Below, piece after piece: positions 20,623 through 29,631 of a stretch of 64,000 bases of DNA. This DNA comes from an uncultured Pelagibacteraceae bacterium (GTDB taxonomy: Bacteria; Pseudomonadota; Alphaproteobacteria; Pelagibacterales; AG-422-B15). Positions within the stretch are counted from its first letter, which is position 1, and the number at the start of each line of letters is the position of its first letter. The notes under the pieces were generated by a model that made no database searches, was not told where the DNA came from, and saw only the letters and a list, made by a program, of their open reading frames with translations. Location: positions 1 to 64,000 of the forward strand of contig CACHCK010000001.1 of the NCBI GenBank assembly GCA_902578305.1. The letters run 5' to 3'. The translations under genes were made by a program, and so were the position numbers.

Positions 20623-22563
20623 ATGAAAAAATTACTGTGGCAAGCCTCCGAAAAAAGACGAAAACAATCGAACTTAGTCAAATACCATTGTTATCTCAAA
20701 AAAAGTTACTCAATAAATTTTGATTATGAATATGACTCCTTATTCAACTGGAGTATAGCAAAGCCTAATTTATTCTGGACGAGTCTTTTGAGTTATTTAG
20801 ATATAAGCTATAGCGGCAATGAAAACCCTGCTATTAGTGAAAGTGAAAATATTTATGACAAGAAATTTTTTCCAAACTTAAAGCTTAGCTATAGTGAAAA
20901 TATCATTAATAATTTAAATTCTATTCCTATACTCTATGTAAATGAAATTGGATTTAAAAAATATTACAGCAAAGAAGAAGTTATTCATAAAGTAAATTTA
21001 GTCGCAAAATATTTGAGATCTATCGGTGTTAAAAAAGGTGATAGAGTTGTAGGCATTGTAACTAATAATGCGGAAACATTGATTTCATTTCTTGCAGTAA
21101 ATTCAATTGGTGCGGTATGGTCTTCTTGTTCACCAGATTTTGGTGAACAGGCTATATTAGATAGGTTTAGTCAAATAGAGCCCAAAATTTTATTTTATTC
21201 CAGCAGCTATATGTATGGAGGAAAGAAATTTAAAATTTTAGAAAAAATAAAAAATGTTGAGAGTAAGCTTAATACATTGGAAGTATCCATATGCATTGAT
21301 TATTCTCAAAAAGACAAAAGTTTCATCGATGAAAAATTAAATTTTTTTGAAGAAAACAATAGAGAATTGAGTGAGCTCTCTTTTGAAAGATGTCAGTTTA
21401 ATGACCCTATGTATATATTGTATTCCAGCGGTACAACTGGAAAACCAAAATGTATTGTACATAATACCGGAGGTCCATTAATCCAACATTTGAAAGAACA
21501 GCAACTTCACTGTGAAATTTGTGAAAACGATAAGCTTTTCTATTTTACTACTTGTGGATGGATGATGTGGAATTGGCTTATTTCTGGTCTTGCTTCTAAG
21601 GCAACAGTTGTTCTTTATGAGGGGTCTCCTTTTTTTCCACATCAGGACTCACTTTTTAAAGTGGCGGAAGAAGAGGAAATTACTTGCTTTGGTACAAGTG
21701 CAAAGTTTATTGATGCGCTAAGAAATAGCCAAATTCAAATTTCAAATAAATATAAACTATCAAAATTAAAAACAATTTTAAGCACTGGATCACCACTAGT
21801 TAGTGAGAGTTTTAATTATGTTTATAGCAATATTAAGCAAGACGTACATTTAGCCTCTATTAGTGGCGGTACTGACATTGTTTCATGTTTTGTTGGAGGA
21901 GATCCAACTGGCGCAGTATTTTCAGGAGAAATTCAATGTGAATGTTTAGGAGTTGATGTAGATATATTTAATGAAGATGGGGTTAGTACTCAGCAAAAAG
22001 GAGAACTAGTCTGCAAATCAGCAATTCCTTCAATGCCAATTGGGTTCTGGGATGATGTTAATAAAGAAAAATATATAAAATCATATTTTTCAAAATTTCC
22101 CAATATTTGGACACAAGGTGACTATGCAATCAAAACAGCAAATAAGGGTTTCATAATCTTTGGGCGCTCCGACTCAACTCTCAATCCTGGCGGTATTAGA
22201 ATTGGTACTGCAGAAATATATAGGTCTGTTGAAAAACTAGAAGATATCAATGAATCGATTGTGGTTGGGCAAGAATGGAATGATGATGTCAGAATTATTT
22301 TATTTATAACCCTTAAAGCCAAAAGTCATCTAAATGATAAATTAGTTGCTAATATCAAGGAAAATATTAAAAACTCAACCTCCATCAGACATGTGCCCGC
22401 AAAGATTATTCAAGTTACTGATATTCCAAGAACTCGGAGCGGTAAGATAGCTGAATTGACTGTAAGAGATATTATAAACGGTAAAAAAGTTAAAAATATG
22501 GAGGCTCTTGCAAATCCAGAATGTCTTGCAGAATATGAAAATATTGAAGAATTAGACTATTAA
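20623..22563 (+). CDS. acetoacetyl-CoA synthetase
   Basis: AMP-binding YSSGTTGKPKCIVH; AACS-like N-terminus; SISGGTDIVSCFVGG; C-terminal TRSGKIAELTVRDIINGK. Confidence 0.87.
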   Translation: MKKLLWQASEKRRKQSNLVKYHCYLKKSYSINFDYEYDSLFNWSIAKPNLFWTSLLSYLDISYSGNENPAISESENIYDKKFFPNLKLSYSENIINNLNSIPILYVNEIGFKKYYSKEEVIHKVNLVAKYLRSIGVKKGDRVVGIVTNNAETLISFLAVNSIGAVWSSCSPDFGEQAILDRFSQIEPKILFYSSSYMYGGKKFKILEKIKNVESKLNTLEVSICIDYSQKDKSFIDEKLNFFEENNRELSELSFERCQFNDPMYILYSSGTTGKPKCIVHNTGGPLIQHLKEQQLHCEICENDKLFYFTTCGWMMWNWLISGLASKATVVLYEGSPFFPHQDSLFKVAEEEEITCFGTSAKFIDALRNSQIQISNKYKLSKLKTILSTGSPLVSESFNYVYSNIKQDVHLASISGGTDIVSCFVGGDPTGAVFSGEIQCECLGVDVDIFNEDGVSTQQKGELVCKSAIPSMPIGFWDDVNKEKYIKSYFSKFPNIWTQGDYAIKTANKGFIIFGRSDSTLNPGGIRIGTAEIYRSVEKLEDINESIVVGQEWNDDVRIILFITLKAKSHLNDKLVANIKENIKNSTSIRHVPAKIIQVTDIPRTRSGKIAELTVRDIINGKKVKNMEALANPECLAEYENIEELDY

Positions 22564-22579
22564 TCATATATTTTCAAAT

Positions 22580-23674
22580 ATGAAGCTAGATTTTGACTCA
22601 AAAGAATTAAGAGTATTTGATAAAGAGGAAATTTTTAAAATACATCCCTTGTGGATACGGGAACGATCAATTGAAAAAGGGGAAGTTGATCAAAATTCTT
22701 TCCAAAGATTATATGATCCTGAAAAGATTAAACCTGATTTGCAAATAAAGAATGCTCAGCTGCTAGCAGATAACAAAATGCTTGTAGAATTTTCTGATAA
22801 CCATAGTGCAACTTATTGTTTAGATAAGTTAATAACAGAAATTAAAAGATCAAATGTCCTACCGCCAAAGATTTATTGGAATAAAAATGATGCAGAGTTA
22901 AAAAAATTTAGTTTTGCCTATGGAGCAAACGAAAGTCAGCAATTGTTTGAAATTTTAAAATTTTATCATCAGTATGGCTACGTTGTAGTCGAAGATTTAC
23001 CAGCTAAGGATGGAGAAGTTATAAAATTTGCTGAAAAAATTGGGTTTATTCGAGAAACTAATTTTGGAAAGCTATTTAATGTGAGGTCACAAAAACAACC
23101 TAATGACTTAGCTTATACATCCATCGAATTAGAATCGCATACTGATAATCCCTACAGAAAACCAGTACCATCAATTCAATTTTTATTTTGTATTGAAAAC
23201 AGTTGTAAAGGTGGAGATTCCACAGTTGTTGATGGTTTCAAAGTTGCAGAGGATCTAAAAAAAGAAAATCCACAAGCTTTTAATATCTTAGTAAATACTC
23301 TAATAAATTATAAATTTGAAGATAATGATGCTATTTTAGAAAAAACTGGAAAAATTATAAAATTAAGTGCTAGAGGAGAACTCAAACAAATAAAATATAG
23401 TAATAGATTAGACTTTGTATTTTACGATGAGCCAAAGGTTTTAGAAGAATTTTATGCTGCTAAAAGAGTTATGCATCAAATGATCAATTCAGATAAATAT
23501 ATATTACAATTTCATTTAGAGCCTGGTAACTTATTAGTTATGAATAATTACAGAACTTTGCATGGAAGAAGAAGCTACAATACATCTGAAGGAAGTCGGT
23601 GGCTTCAAGGGCTATATATTGACCATGACTCTGCTGAAAGTAAATATAAACTACTCTCTAAGGAATTAGAATGA
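22580..23674 (+). CDS. TauD/gamma-butyrobetaine-hydroxylase-like Fe(II)/2OG oxygenase; candidate TmpA
   Basis: HTDNPYRKPVPSIQFLFCIEN ... LHGRRSY; N-terminal HPLWIRERSIEKGEVDQNSFQRLYDP lacks Cys residues; 4-nt overlap with HD-domain gene. Confidence 0.75.
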   Translation: MKLDFDSKELRVFDKEEIFKIHPLWIRERSIEKGEVDQNSFQRLYDPEKIKPDLQIKNAQLLADNKMLVEFSDNHSATYCLDKLITEIKRSNVLPPKIYWNKNDAELKKFSFAYGANESQQLFEILKFYHQYGYVVVEDLPAKDGEVIKFAEKIGFIRETNFGKLFNVRSQKQPNDLAYTSIELESHTDNPYRKPVPSIQFLFCIENSCKGGDSTVVDGFKVAEDLKKENPQAFNILVNTLINYKFEDNDAILEKTGKIIKLSARGELKQIKYSNRLDFVFYDEPKVLEEFYAAKRVMHQMINSDKYILQFHLEPGNLLVMNNYRTLHGRRSYNTSEGSRWLQGLYIDHDSAESKYKLLSKELE

Positions 23675-24222
23675 AGACAGTCAAGTTTACCGAAATGAAA
23701 AAAGGGTCAAAAGAAGATTATGAACTTTTGGCTGAATATGAAAAAAACTATGTAAATGAACTTCCTGATCGAATTTTGGAATCATTAAAAAACTTAGATA
23801 ATTCAGTGGATGGGTACCAAGTATCAAGACTAGAGCATTCTTTGCAATCAGCAACCAGGGCTGAAAAAGATGGGGCAGATGAAGAAATGATTGTTGCTAC
23901 ATTGTTGCATGATATAGGAGACAGTCTTGCTCCTTATAATCACAGTCAGCTCATAGCCGCTGTTTTAAGGCCGTATGTTTCTGAAAAGGTTCATTGGATT
24001 ATGTTGCATCATGGCCTTTTTCAAGAATATTATTATGCTCATCATTTAGGCAAGGATAGAAATTCACGAGATAAATTTAAAGACCACCCATACTATCAAG
24101 ATGCGATTGATTTTTGTGAAAAGTGGGATCAAAAATCTTTTGATCCTAATTATGAATCCTTCCCGTTAGATCATTTTGAACCAATGGTGAGAAGATTATT
24201 TTCTAAAGAGCCAAATTTTTAA
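23671..24222 (+). CDS. HD-domain protein, PhnZ/TmpB-like; candidate TmpB
   Basis: LEHSLQSATRAEKDGADEEMIVATLLHDIGD...VHWIMLHHGLFQEYYYAHHLG, similar in layout to PhnZ-type mixed-valent diiron oxygenases. Confidence 0.72.
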   Translation: MKTVKFTEMKKGSKEDYELLAEYEKNYVNELPDRILESLKNLDNSVDGYQVSRLEHSLQSATRAEKDGADEEMIVATLLHDIGDSLAPYNHSQLIAAVLRPYVSEKVHWIMLHHGLFQEYYYAHHLGKDRNSRDKFKDHPYYQDAIDFCEKWDQKSFDPNYESFPLDHFEPMVRRLFSKEPNF

Positions 24223-25346
24223 GCTATCTTTTTTACAATTACATTTCCAACTGAATAGCCAGCTCCAAATGAACATATAATTGCTAAATCATTTTTATTT
24301 AATGATTTATTGTATTTATGAAAGGCAATAATTGAACCAGCTGAACTTGTATTTGCATATTCATCCAAAACTACAGGTGCTAATTCTTTTGGGGCATCTT
24401 TTCCCAATACATACTTTGAAATTAAAACATTCATATTCTCGTTGGCTTGATGAAGATACATGCCTTTGAGATCATTGGCCGATAGGTTATTTTCTTCTAA
24501 ATGAGATTTAATCAAGTTAGAAACTTCTGGAACAACTTCCTTAAATACTTTTCGACCATTTTGATGAAATAATTTATCTGACTGACCAACGCCATCAGGC
24601 GATGAATTATTTAAAAAGCCATAATTATTTCTTATATTGTTTGAAAACTTAGTTAATAATCTAGTACCAATTATTTCATAGGAGTTTTCTTTGATATTTT
24701 CTTCATTAAGACGTTCTAAAATAACTGCAGTCGCAACGTCTCCAAAAATAAAATGACAGTCTCGATCTCTGAAATTTAAATGTCCGGTACAAATTTCAGG
24801 ATTAATCATGATAGCAGACTTTATACTTCCAGACTTTACCATATCGAAGATAGTTTGAATTCCAAAAGTTGCTGATGAACACGCAACATTCATATCAAAA
24901 GCAAAACCTTTGATACCCAAAGCATTTTGTATTTCAATTGCAATTGCTGGATAGGCACGCTCAAGATTTGAACAAGCTACAATTACTGCATCAATATCAT
25001 CTACATCTATATTTGAGTTTTTAATCGCATCTTTAGCTGCAATGACCCCCATTTCAGCTAAATTAGATAATTCTTCTTCTGACCTTTCTCTCAATTTAGG
25101 CCTCATAAAAGAAGTATCTAGAATTCCTGTTTTATTTTGTACATATCTTGATTTAACGCCTGATGCTTTTTCTATGAATTCAGCGCTGGATTTTTCCAAA
25201 GGTTGGGTTTTTCCATTTTTAATATCTTCTGAATTTACTTCATTAAATTCATCAACATATTTATTGAATGATTGTACCAATTCCTCATTAGAGATTTTTT
25301 CCTTAGGAGTGTAAAGGCCGGTCCCAGAAATTTGAACTTTATACAT
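24219..25346 (-). CDS. beta-ketoacyl-ACP synthase III family protein (FabH-like, long form)
   Basis: Thiolase fold with MNVACSSATFGIQT (Cys), LHQANENMN (His) and EYANTSSAGSI (Asn) catalytic contexts. Confidence 0.83.
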   Translation of the reverse strand: MYKVQISGTGLYTPKEKISNEELVQSFNKYVDEFNEVNSEDIKNGKTQPLEKSSAEFIEKASGVKSRYVQNKTGILDTSFMRPKLRERSEEELSNLAEMGVIAAKDAIKNSNIDVDDIDAVIVACSNLERAYPAIAIEIQNALGIKGFAFDMNVACSSATFGIQTIFDMVKSGSIKSAIMINPEICTGHLNFRDRDCHFIFGDVATAVILERLNEENIKENSYEIIGTRLLTKFSNNIRNNYGFLNNSSPDGVGQSDKLFHQNGRKVFKEVVPEVSNLIKSHLEENNLSANDLKGMYLHQANENMNVLISKYVLGKDAPKELAPVVLDEYANTSSAGSIIAFHKYNKSLNKNDLAIICSFGAGYSVGNVIVKKIA

Positions 25347-25407
25347 ATTGGAAACTATAAAATTTAAGTAGGCGCTTTGACTAATTAACTTTTTTTTCTA
25401 ATTATTA

Positions 25408-25440
25408 CAAAAAAAGAAAACTGACCCTAAAAAAGGGCCA
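25408..25440 (-). terminator. rho-independent terminator for the small lipoprotein gene
   Basis: On minus strand GGCCCT-TTTTT-AGGGTC stem followed by AGTTTTCTTTTTTT. Confidence 0.7.
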
Positions 25441-25451
25441 GCTTCTAATAT

Positions 25452-25568
25452 TTATATTCCTGGAATATAAGGAACGCCATCACCTTTAATGGTTTCATTT
25501 ATGCTTTGTAATGTAGTACAAGCTGAAATCATAAAACTGAAAGCTAAAACTGTAAGAGTAGTACGCAT
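25452..25568 (-). CDS. 38-aa small lipoprotein (not in ORF track)
   Basis: MRTTLTVLAFSFMISACTTLQSINETIKGDGVPYIPGI*; hydrophobic signal with ISAC lipobox; upstream AGGAG-like site; own terminator. Confidence 0.75.
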   Translation of the reverse strand: MRTTLTVLAFSFMISACTTLQSINETIKGDGVPYIPGI

Positions 25569-25627
25569 GCTTTTTCTCCTATTTATTTAAAGATACTATA
25601 TTTAATTAAGTACTAATTACAATTATT

Positions 25628-25888
25628 ATGTTTAGAATCATGAAATTCTATGTGTATATCATTGGCACAACCAATCCTAAGCCAAGAACGTATGTTGGTT
25701 GGACCAATAATATTGATAAAAGAATAAGTGCTCATAACGCCTCAAAAGGTGCAAAATACACTAGAGGTAGCAAATGGAAACTTTTGTATAAAGAGATCTT
25801 TGAGTCTAAATCAGATGCAATGAAAAGGGAAATTGTTTTAAAAAAAGATCGTAAACTCAGAACGCAACTTAGAAAAAAATTAGTTTAA
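25628..25888 (+). CDS. GIY-YIG nuclease family protein
   Basis: YVYIIG...TYVGWTNNIDKRISAHN...GAKYTRG. Confidence 0.88.
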   Translation: MFRIMKFYVYIIGTTNPKPRTYVGWTNNIDKRISAHNASKGAKYTRGSKWKLLYKEIFESKSDAMKREIVLKKDRKLRTQLRKKLV

Positions 25889-26302
25889 AGTTCCATATTC
25901 ACTTCTTCCTTTTTTTCTTAGTCCGTAAGGACCAGCAATATAAATTGTAATTGGCTTAATGCCCGGCTCTAAGTCAACCCGGTGCAAATTATCAGCACTT
26001 CTGAAGCCTATATAAAATTTTCCACGCCATTTTCTTTCTTCTTTGATGTTTGTCTCCCAGTAACCACCACTTAAAATAATTGTAATATATGGAAAGGGAT
26101 GATTGTGTAGCCCAATTCCATGATCATTATCTAAAATATGATGAATAAGTATATTGAAAGGAAACCATTTTGGTCTTTTTCTAAATAGCAAATAATACCT
26201 GGCGGTCCATGGTTTTGCTAAATGATATTCTGGGTGTGAAGGGCCTCTGTCCATCACAACTTTTTTTCGTCCTAATTTCTCTAGTATCTTAAGAAAAAGC
26301 AT
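25880..26302 (-). CDS. cupin-like protein (start corrected from 26488)
   Basis: DNDHGIGLHNHPFPYITIILSGGYWE; upstream part of track ORF runs over tRNA-Arg so Met at 26302 preferred. Confidence 0.65.
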   Translation of the reverse strand: MLFLKILEKLGRKKVVMDRGPSHPEYHLAKPWTARYYLLFRKRPKWFPFNILIHHILDNDHGIGLHNHPFPYITIILSGGYWETNIKEERKWRGKFYIGFRSADNLHRVDLEPGIKPITIYIAGPYGLRKKGRSEYGTLN

Positions 26303-26325
26303 GGTACGTGAAATATAATATAGAT

Positions 26326-26402
26326 GCGTCCGTAGCTCAACTGGATAGAGCATCAGACTTCGGATCTGAGGGTTGAGGGTTCGAATCCTTCCGGGCGCAC
26401 CA
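26326..26402 (+). tRNA. tRNA-Arg(TCG)
   Basis: Cloverleaf by eye: acceptor GCGTCCG/CGGGCGC, anticodon loop CTTCGGA, GGTTCGAATCC T-arm, encoded CCA. Confidence 0.95.
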
Positions 26403-26411
26403 GAAAAAATT

Positions 26412-27011
26412 ATGAAGATATATAAACCATTTGGACCAACAATAGGCAAAACAAAGCTCTCATCGAGAACAGTTACAAACTTAAACAAGTTTTCAGATCA
26501 AGTGTCAAAAAATAAGTCCTTATCTAAAAAGTATGATTATGATCATAGGCTCATAGGAAGTATGAAACAGCAGTTTAAAATACCAAATAAAATTTTAAAA
26601 GCTGGAATAGAAAAACAGATAATTAATTCAATAAAAGATTATTATAAGCAAACATTAAATATAAAAGTTAAGAAAATTAAAATTGAAAGAGCTTGGATAG
26701 TAAGTCAGTATGCTGGGGATTTTAATCCACCTCATTTACACAGAGGCAACATCAGCGGTGTGGGTTATTTAAAAATTCCCTCGTCTATACGATTAAATAA
26801 AGAAAAAGATTTAGCAGGTTTAATATCATTTTTTGATGGTCGTGTTTCTATGCCCAGGAACAGCCCTCCGCTAGTTAAGCACCGTGAAACATTTAAGCCT
26901 AAGGTAGGAGATTTGTATATTTTCCCTTCTTTTTTAATGCATGATGTCCACCCTTTTAGAGGAGATGGTGAGAGACGGTGTTTTTCTTTTAATGCATTCG
27001 TAGACGCTTAA
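26412..27011 (+). CDS. putative 2OG-Fe(II) oxygenase family protein (start corrected from 26373)
   Basis: PPHLHRGNISGVGYLKIP ... YIFPSFLMHDVHPFRGDGERRCFSFNAF. Confidence 0.8.
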   Translation: MKIYKPFGPTIGKTKLSSRTVTNLNKFSDQVSKNKSLSKKYDYDHRLIGSMKQQFKIPNKILKAGIEKQIINSIKDYYKQTLNIKVKKIKIERAWIVSQYAGDFNPPHLHRGNISGVGYLKIPSSIRLNKEKDLAGLISFFDGRVSMPRNSPPLVKHRETFKPKVGDLYIFPSFLMHDVHPFRGDGERRCFSFNAFVDA

Positions 27012-27647
27012 TTAATGTTTCTTGTTAAAATTTTTAAATTCTTTATTAATTAATTTTTTAGACAAAGAACCCTCGCGTATAATGTTTATTTGATTATTTT
27101 TAGTTTCAACTAAAGTTGACTCTTTAAAGCTCATTTTACCTTTTTTTTCGATTGCATAAGCAACATCTTTTGATTTTATTATTCCTAATTGATTTAAAGA
27201 TTTTATATTTATTTCTCCATGAATATTAGCGCTTGTAGTTGCAAGTGGCTTTTGAATGTACTCGAGAATTTTTATAACATCTTTATTTTTTGGAATGCGT
27301 ATACCTACCTTAGACAATCTTTTATCCCCATTGTAAAACTTTTTTCCTTTCTTTTTTAATATCAAAGTAAGTGGTCCAGGCCAATATTTTGATGCCAAAT
27401 ATTCTTCAAAGGGTGAAAATATTGCAAGCTTTTTAGCTTCAGCAATTGAATGAGTAAACAGAATAAGAGGAAATCTTTTGGGTCTTTTTTTAATCTTAAA
27501 TATATTTTCAACGCCTTGAAAACTCTTTGCATCGGCTGCAATACCATAAATGGTATCTGTTGGGATTACTATAGTTTTTCCTATGAGTAGACTTCTAGTT
27601 ATAATTTTAATATTATTTGAATTTAGATTTATTATTTTAGATTTCAT
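27012..27647 (-). CDS. L-threonylcarbamoyladenylate synthase (Sua5/YciO/YrdC family)
   Basis: TIVIPTDTIYGIAADAKS, RPKRFPL, WPGPLTLILKKK. Confidence 0.93.
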   Translation of the reverse strand: MKSKIINLNSNNIKIITRSLLIGKTIVIPTDTIYGIAADAKSFQGVENIFKIKKRPKRFPLILFTHSIAEAKKLAIFSPFEEYLASKYWPGPLTLILKKKGKKFYNGDKRLSKVGIRIPKNKDVIKILEYIQKPLATTSANIHGEINIKSLNQLGIIKSKDVAYAIEKKGKMSFKESTLVETKNNQINIIREGSLSKKLINKEFKNFNKKH

Positions 27648-27650
27648 TAA

Positions 27651-28586
27651 ATGACTCAAACACAAATATATTTCGATGATAATTTTAAAGATCATGTATC
27701 TTCTCTCGATTATCCAGAGAGAACTGATCGAGTAAAAAATATCATCGATTTAATAAATAATGAAGAATTTAAAAATATATCAATAATTAAACCGAATAAG
27801 GTAGATTACTCTCATATTTATGAAGCACATGATAAAAGATTTGTAGATGAAACTCTTGATCGTTTTCCAAAAGATGAACAGATAGTTTTTCTGGATCAAG
27901 AAACACCTGTTTCTCGTGGTTCTTTTGAGGCAACATTAAAAGCTGCAGGCGCTGGCATAGACGCAGCAGATAACGTTATAAATAAAAAATGTATGAATGC
28001 GTTCTGTATTGTAAGGCCGCCAGGCCATCATGCATGTTATGACCGTTCAATGGGTTTTTGTGTATTTAATAATGTAGCTATATCTGCAAAGTACTTGATT
28101 AATCGGTATGGTTTAGAAAATATTGCCATTATTGACTTTGATGTTCATCATGGAAACGGAACGCAAGATATATTCTATGAAAATTCTAAGGTGCATTACT
28201 ATTCAACTCATCAATATCCATTGTATCCTGGAACAGGCGATACAAATGAAAAGGGAGTAGGCAATATTGTTAATGTACCTCTTCAAGCGGGAACAAATTC
28301 ATCTCAATATCAATCGGCATTTGATGAGATGGTTATAAAAAAATTACATGATCAAAAACCAGATTTTTTAATTTTATCAGCGGGTTTCGATGCTCACAAA
28401 AAAGACCCATTGGCATCGTTAGAACTTTTAGAAAATGATTTTAAATTGATTACACAAAAGTTGATGAGTATTGCAGATAAATATTGTGATAATCGAATTA
28501 TTTCTATGCTTGAAGGTGGATATGATATACAAGCTTTAGAAAATTCAATGATTACCCATATAAGAGAGTTACAAAATAATGACTAA
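27651..28586 (+). CDS. histone deacetylase family protein / acetylpolyamine amidohydrolase-like
   Basis: RPPGHHACYDRSMGFCVFNNVAI, IDFDVHHGNGTQDIFYE, LSAGFDAHKKDPL. Confidence 0.93.
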   Translation: MTQTQIYFDDNFKDHVSSLDYPERTDRVKNIIDLINNEEFKNISIIKPNKVDYSHIYEAHDKRFVDETLDRFPKDEQIVFLDQETPVSRGSFEATLKAAGAGIDAADNVINKKCMNAFCIVRPPGHHACYDRSMGFCVFNNVAISAKYLINRYGLENIAIIDFDVHHGNGTQDIFYENSKVHYYSTHQYPLYPGTGDTNEKGVGNIVNVPLQAGTNSSQYQSAFDEMVIKKLHDQKPDFLILSAGFDAHKKDPLASLELLENDFKLITQKLMSIADKYCDNRIISMLEGGYDIQALENSMITHIRELQNND

Positions 28587-28812
28587 AATACCTGATGACA
28601 TAAAAAAACTTTCTTTTGAAAAAGCTATGAAAGAACTATCTCAGATTGTAGAAAATTTAGAGAGTGGAAACATTGATCTTGAAAAGTCTATTGAGTATTA
28701 TACGCGTGGATCGCAATTAAGAGCCCATTGCCAACAAAAATTAGACGATGCAGTTTTAAAACTTGAGGAAATCAAAGTGCTGCCAGATGGTAAAATATCT
28801 AAAAAAAAGTAA
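28579..28812 (+). CDS. xseB: exodeoxyribonuclease VII small subunit
   Basis: LSFEKAMKELSQIVENLESGNIDLEKSIEYYTRGSQLRAHCQQKLDDA. Confidence 0.95.
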   Translation: MTKIPDDIKKLSFEKAMKELSQIVENLESGNIDLEKSIEYYTRGSQLRAHCQQKLDDAVLKLEEIKVLPDGKISKKK

Positions 28813-29631
28813 ATGAAACATCAAATCATAAATAACGATTTGAAAAAATTTACCATTAAATTCAATAAATTTTTAAAAAAAAAACTTAGTAAAGATAAAA
28901 ATCTATTAAATCAAGCTATCCTGTATTCAATTAATACAGGAGGTAAAAGATTTAGACCATATTTAGTATATATTTTTGGTAAAGAATTGAATTTATCAAA
29001 TAGTGTTATTTTTAATTTAGCTTCAGCAATTGAGATGTTACATAATTATTCTCTTGTGCATGATGATTTACCATCTATGGACAACGATCAATTTAGAAGA
29101 GGAAAAAAAACAACACACTATAAATTCAATGAATATACTGCAATTCTCGCGGGATGTGCTTTATTGACAAAAGCATATCAAATTTTATCTAGTAGTTATT
29201 TTAAAATATCAGATAAGAAAAAAACAAAGTTGATTGAAGTAATGAGCAAAGTTTCAGGTGAAAAAGGACTTCTTTTAGGGCAATACTATGATTTGAGTTT
29301 AAAATCACCTACTGTAAGTGGGAGATTAGAATTAAACAAATTAAAAACTGCAAAATTAATGTCTTATTGCTGTCAAGCAGTTGCAATTTGTGCAAATAAA
29401 AATAAGAGTGTCGAAGATAGTATGAAAAAAATTGGAGAGTACATCGGAGAAATTTTTCAAATCAATGATGACATTGCAGATTTTCCAAGAATGTCAAAGG
29501 TAAATACTGAGATTTTACTAAATTACAAAAAAAAACTAGCTGAAAAGACGTTACAGAATTTGAAGAAAATTAAATTAAAGAAAAAAAAGACTTTGTTGCT
29601 TATTGATTTTTTAGTTGATCTAAAAGTTTAG
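28813..29631 (+). CDS. ispA: polyprenyl (farnesyl) diphosphate synthase
   Basis: [28 protein letters not shown] aspartate-rich motif, QINDDIADF. Confidence 0.92.
   Translation: MKHQIINNDLKKFTIKFNKFLKKKLSKDKNLLNQAILYSINTGGKRFRPYLVYIFGKELNLSNSVIFNLASAIEMLHNYSLVHDDLPSMDNDQFRRGKKTTHYKFNEYTAILAGCALLTKAYQILSSSYFKISDKKKTKLIEVMSKVSGEKGLLLGQYYDLSLKSPTVSGRLELNKLKTAKLMSYCCQAVAICANKNKSVEDSMKKIGEYIGEIFQINDDIADFPRMSKVNTEILLNYKKKLAEKTLQNLKKIKLKKKKTLLLIDFLVDLKV

Noticed and set aside
26373-26411. Upstream extension MRVRILPGAPE of the 2OG oxygenase ORF
   Set aside because: Encoded by the 3' part of tRNA-Arg; real start taken as 26412
27651-29631. HDAC-xseB-ispA order considered as a novel operon
   Set aside because: This order is familiar in alphaproteobacteria; ordinary, apart from dxs not following
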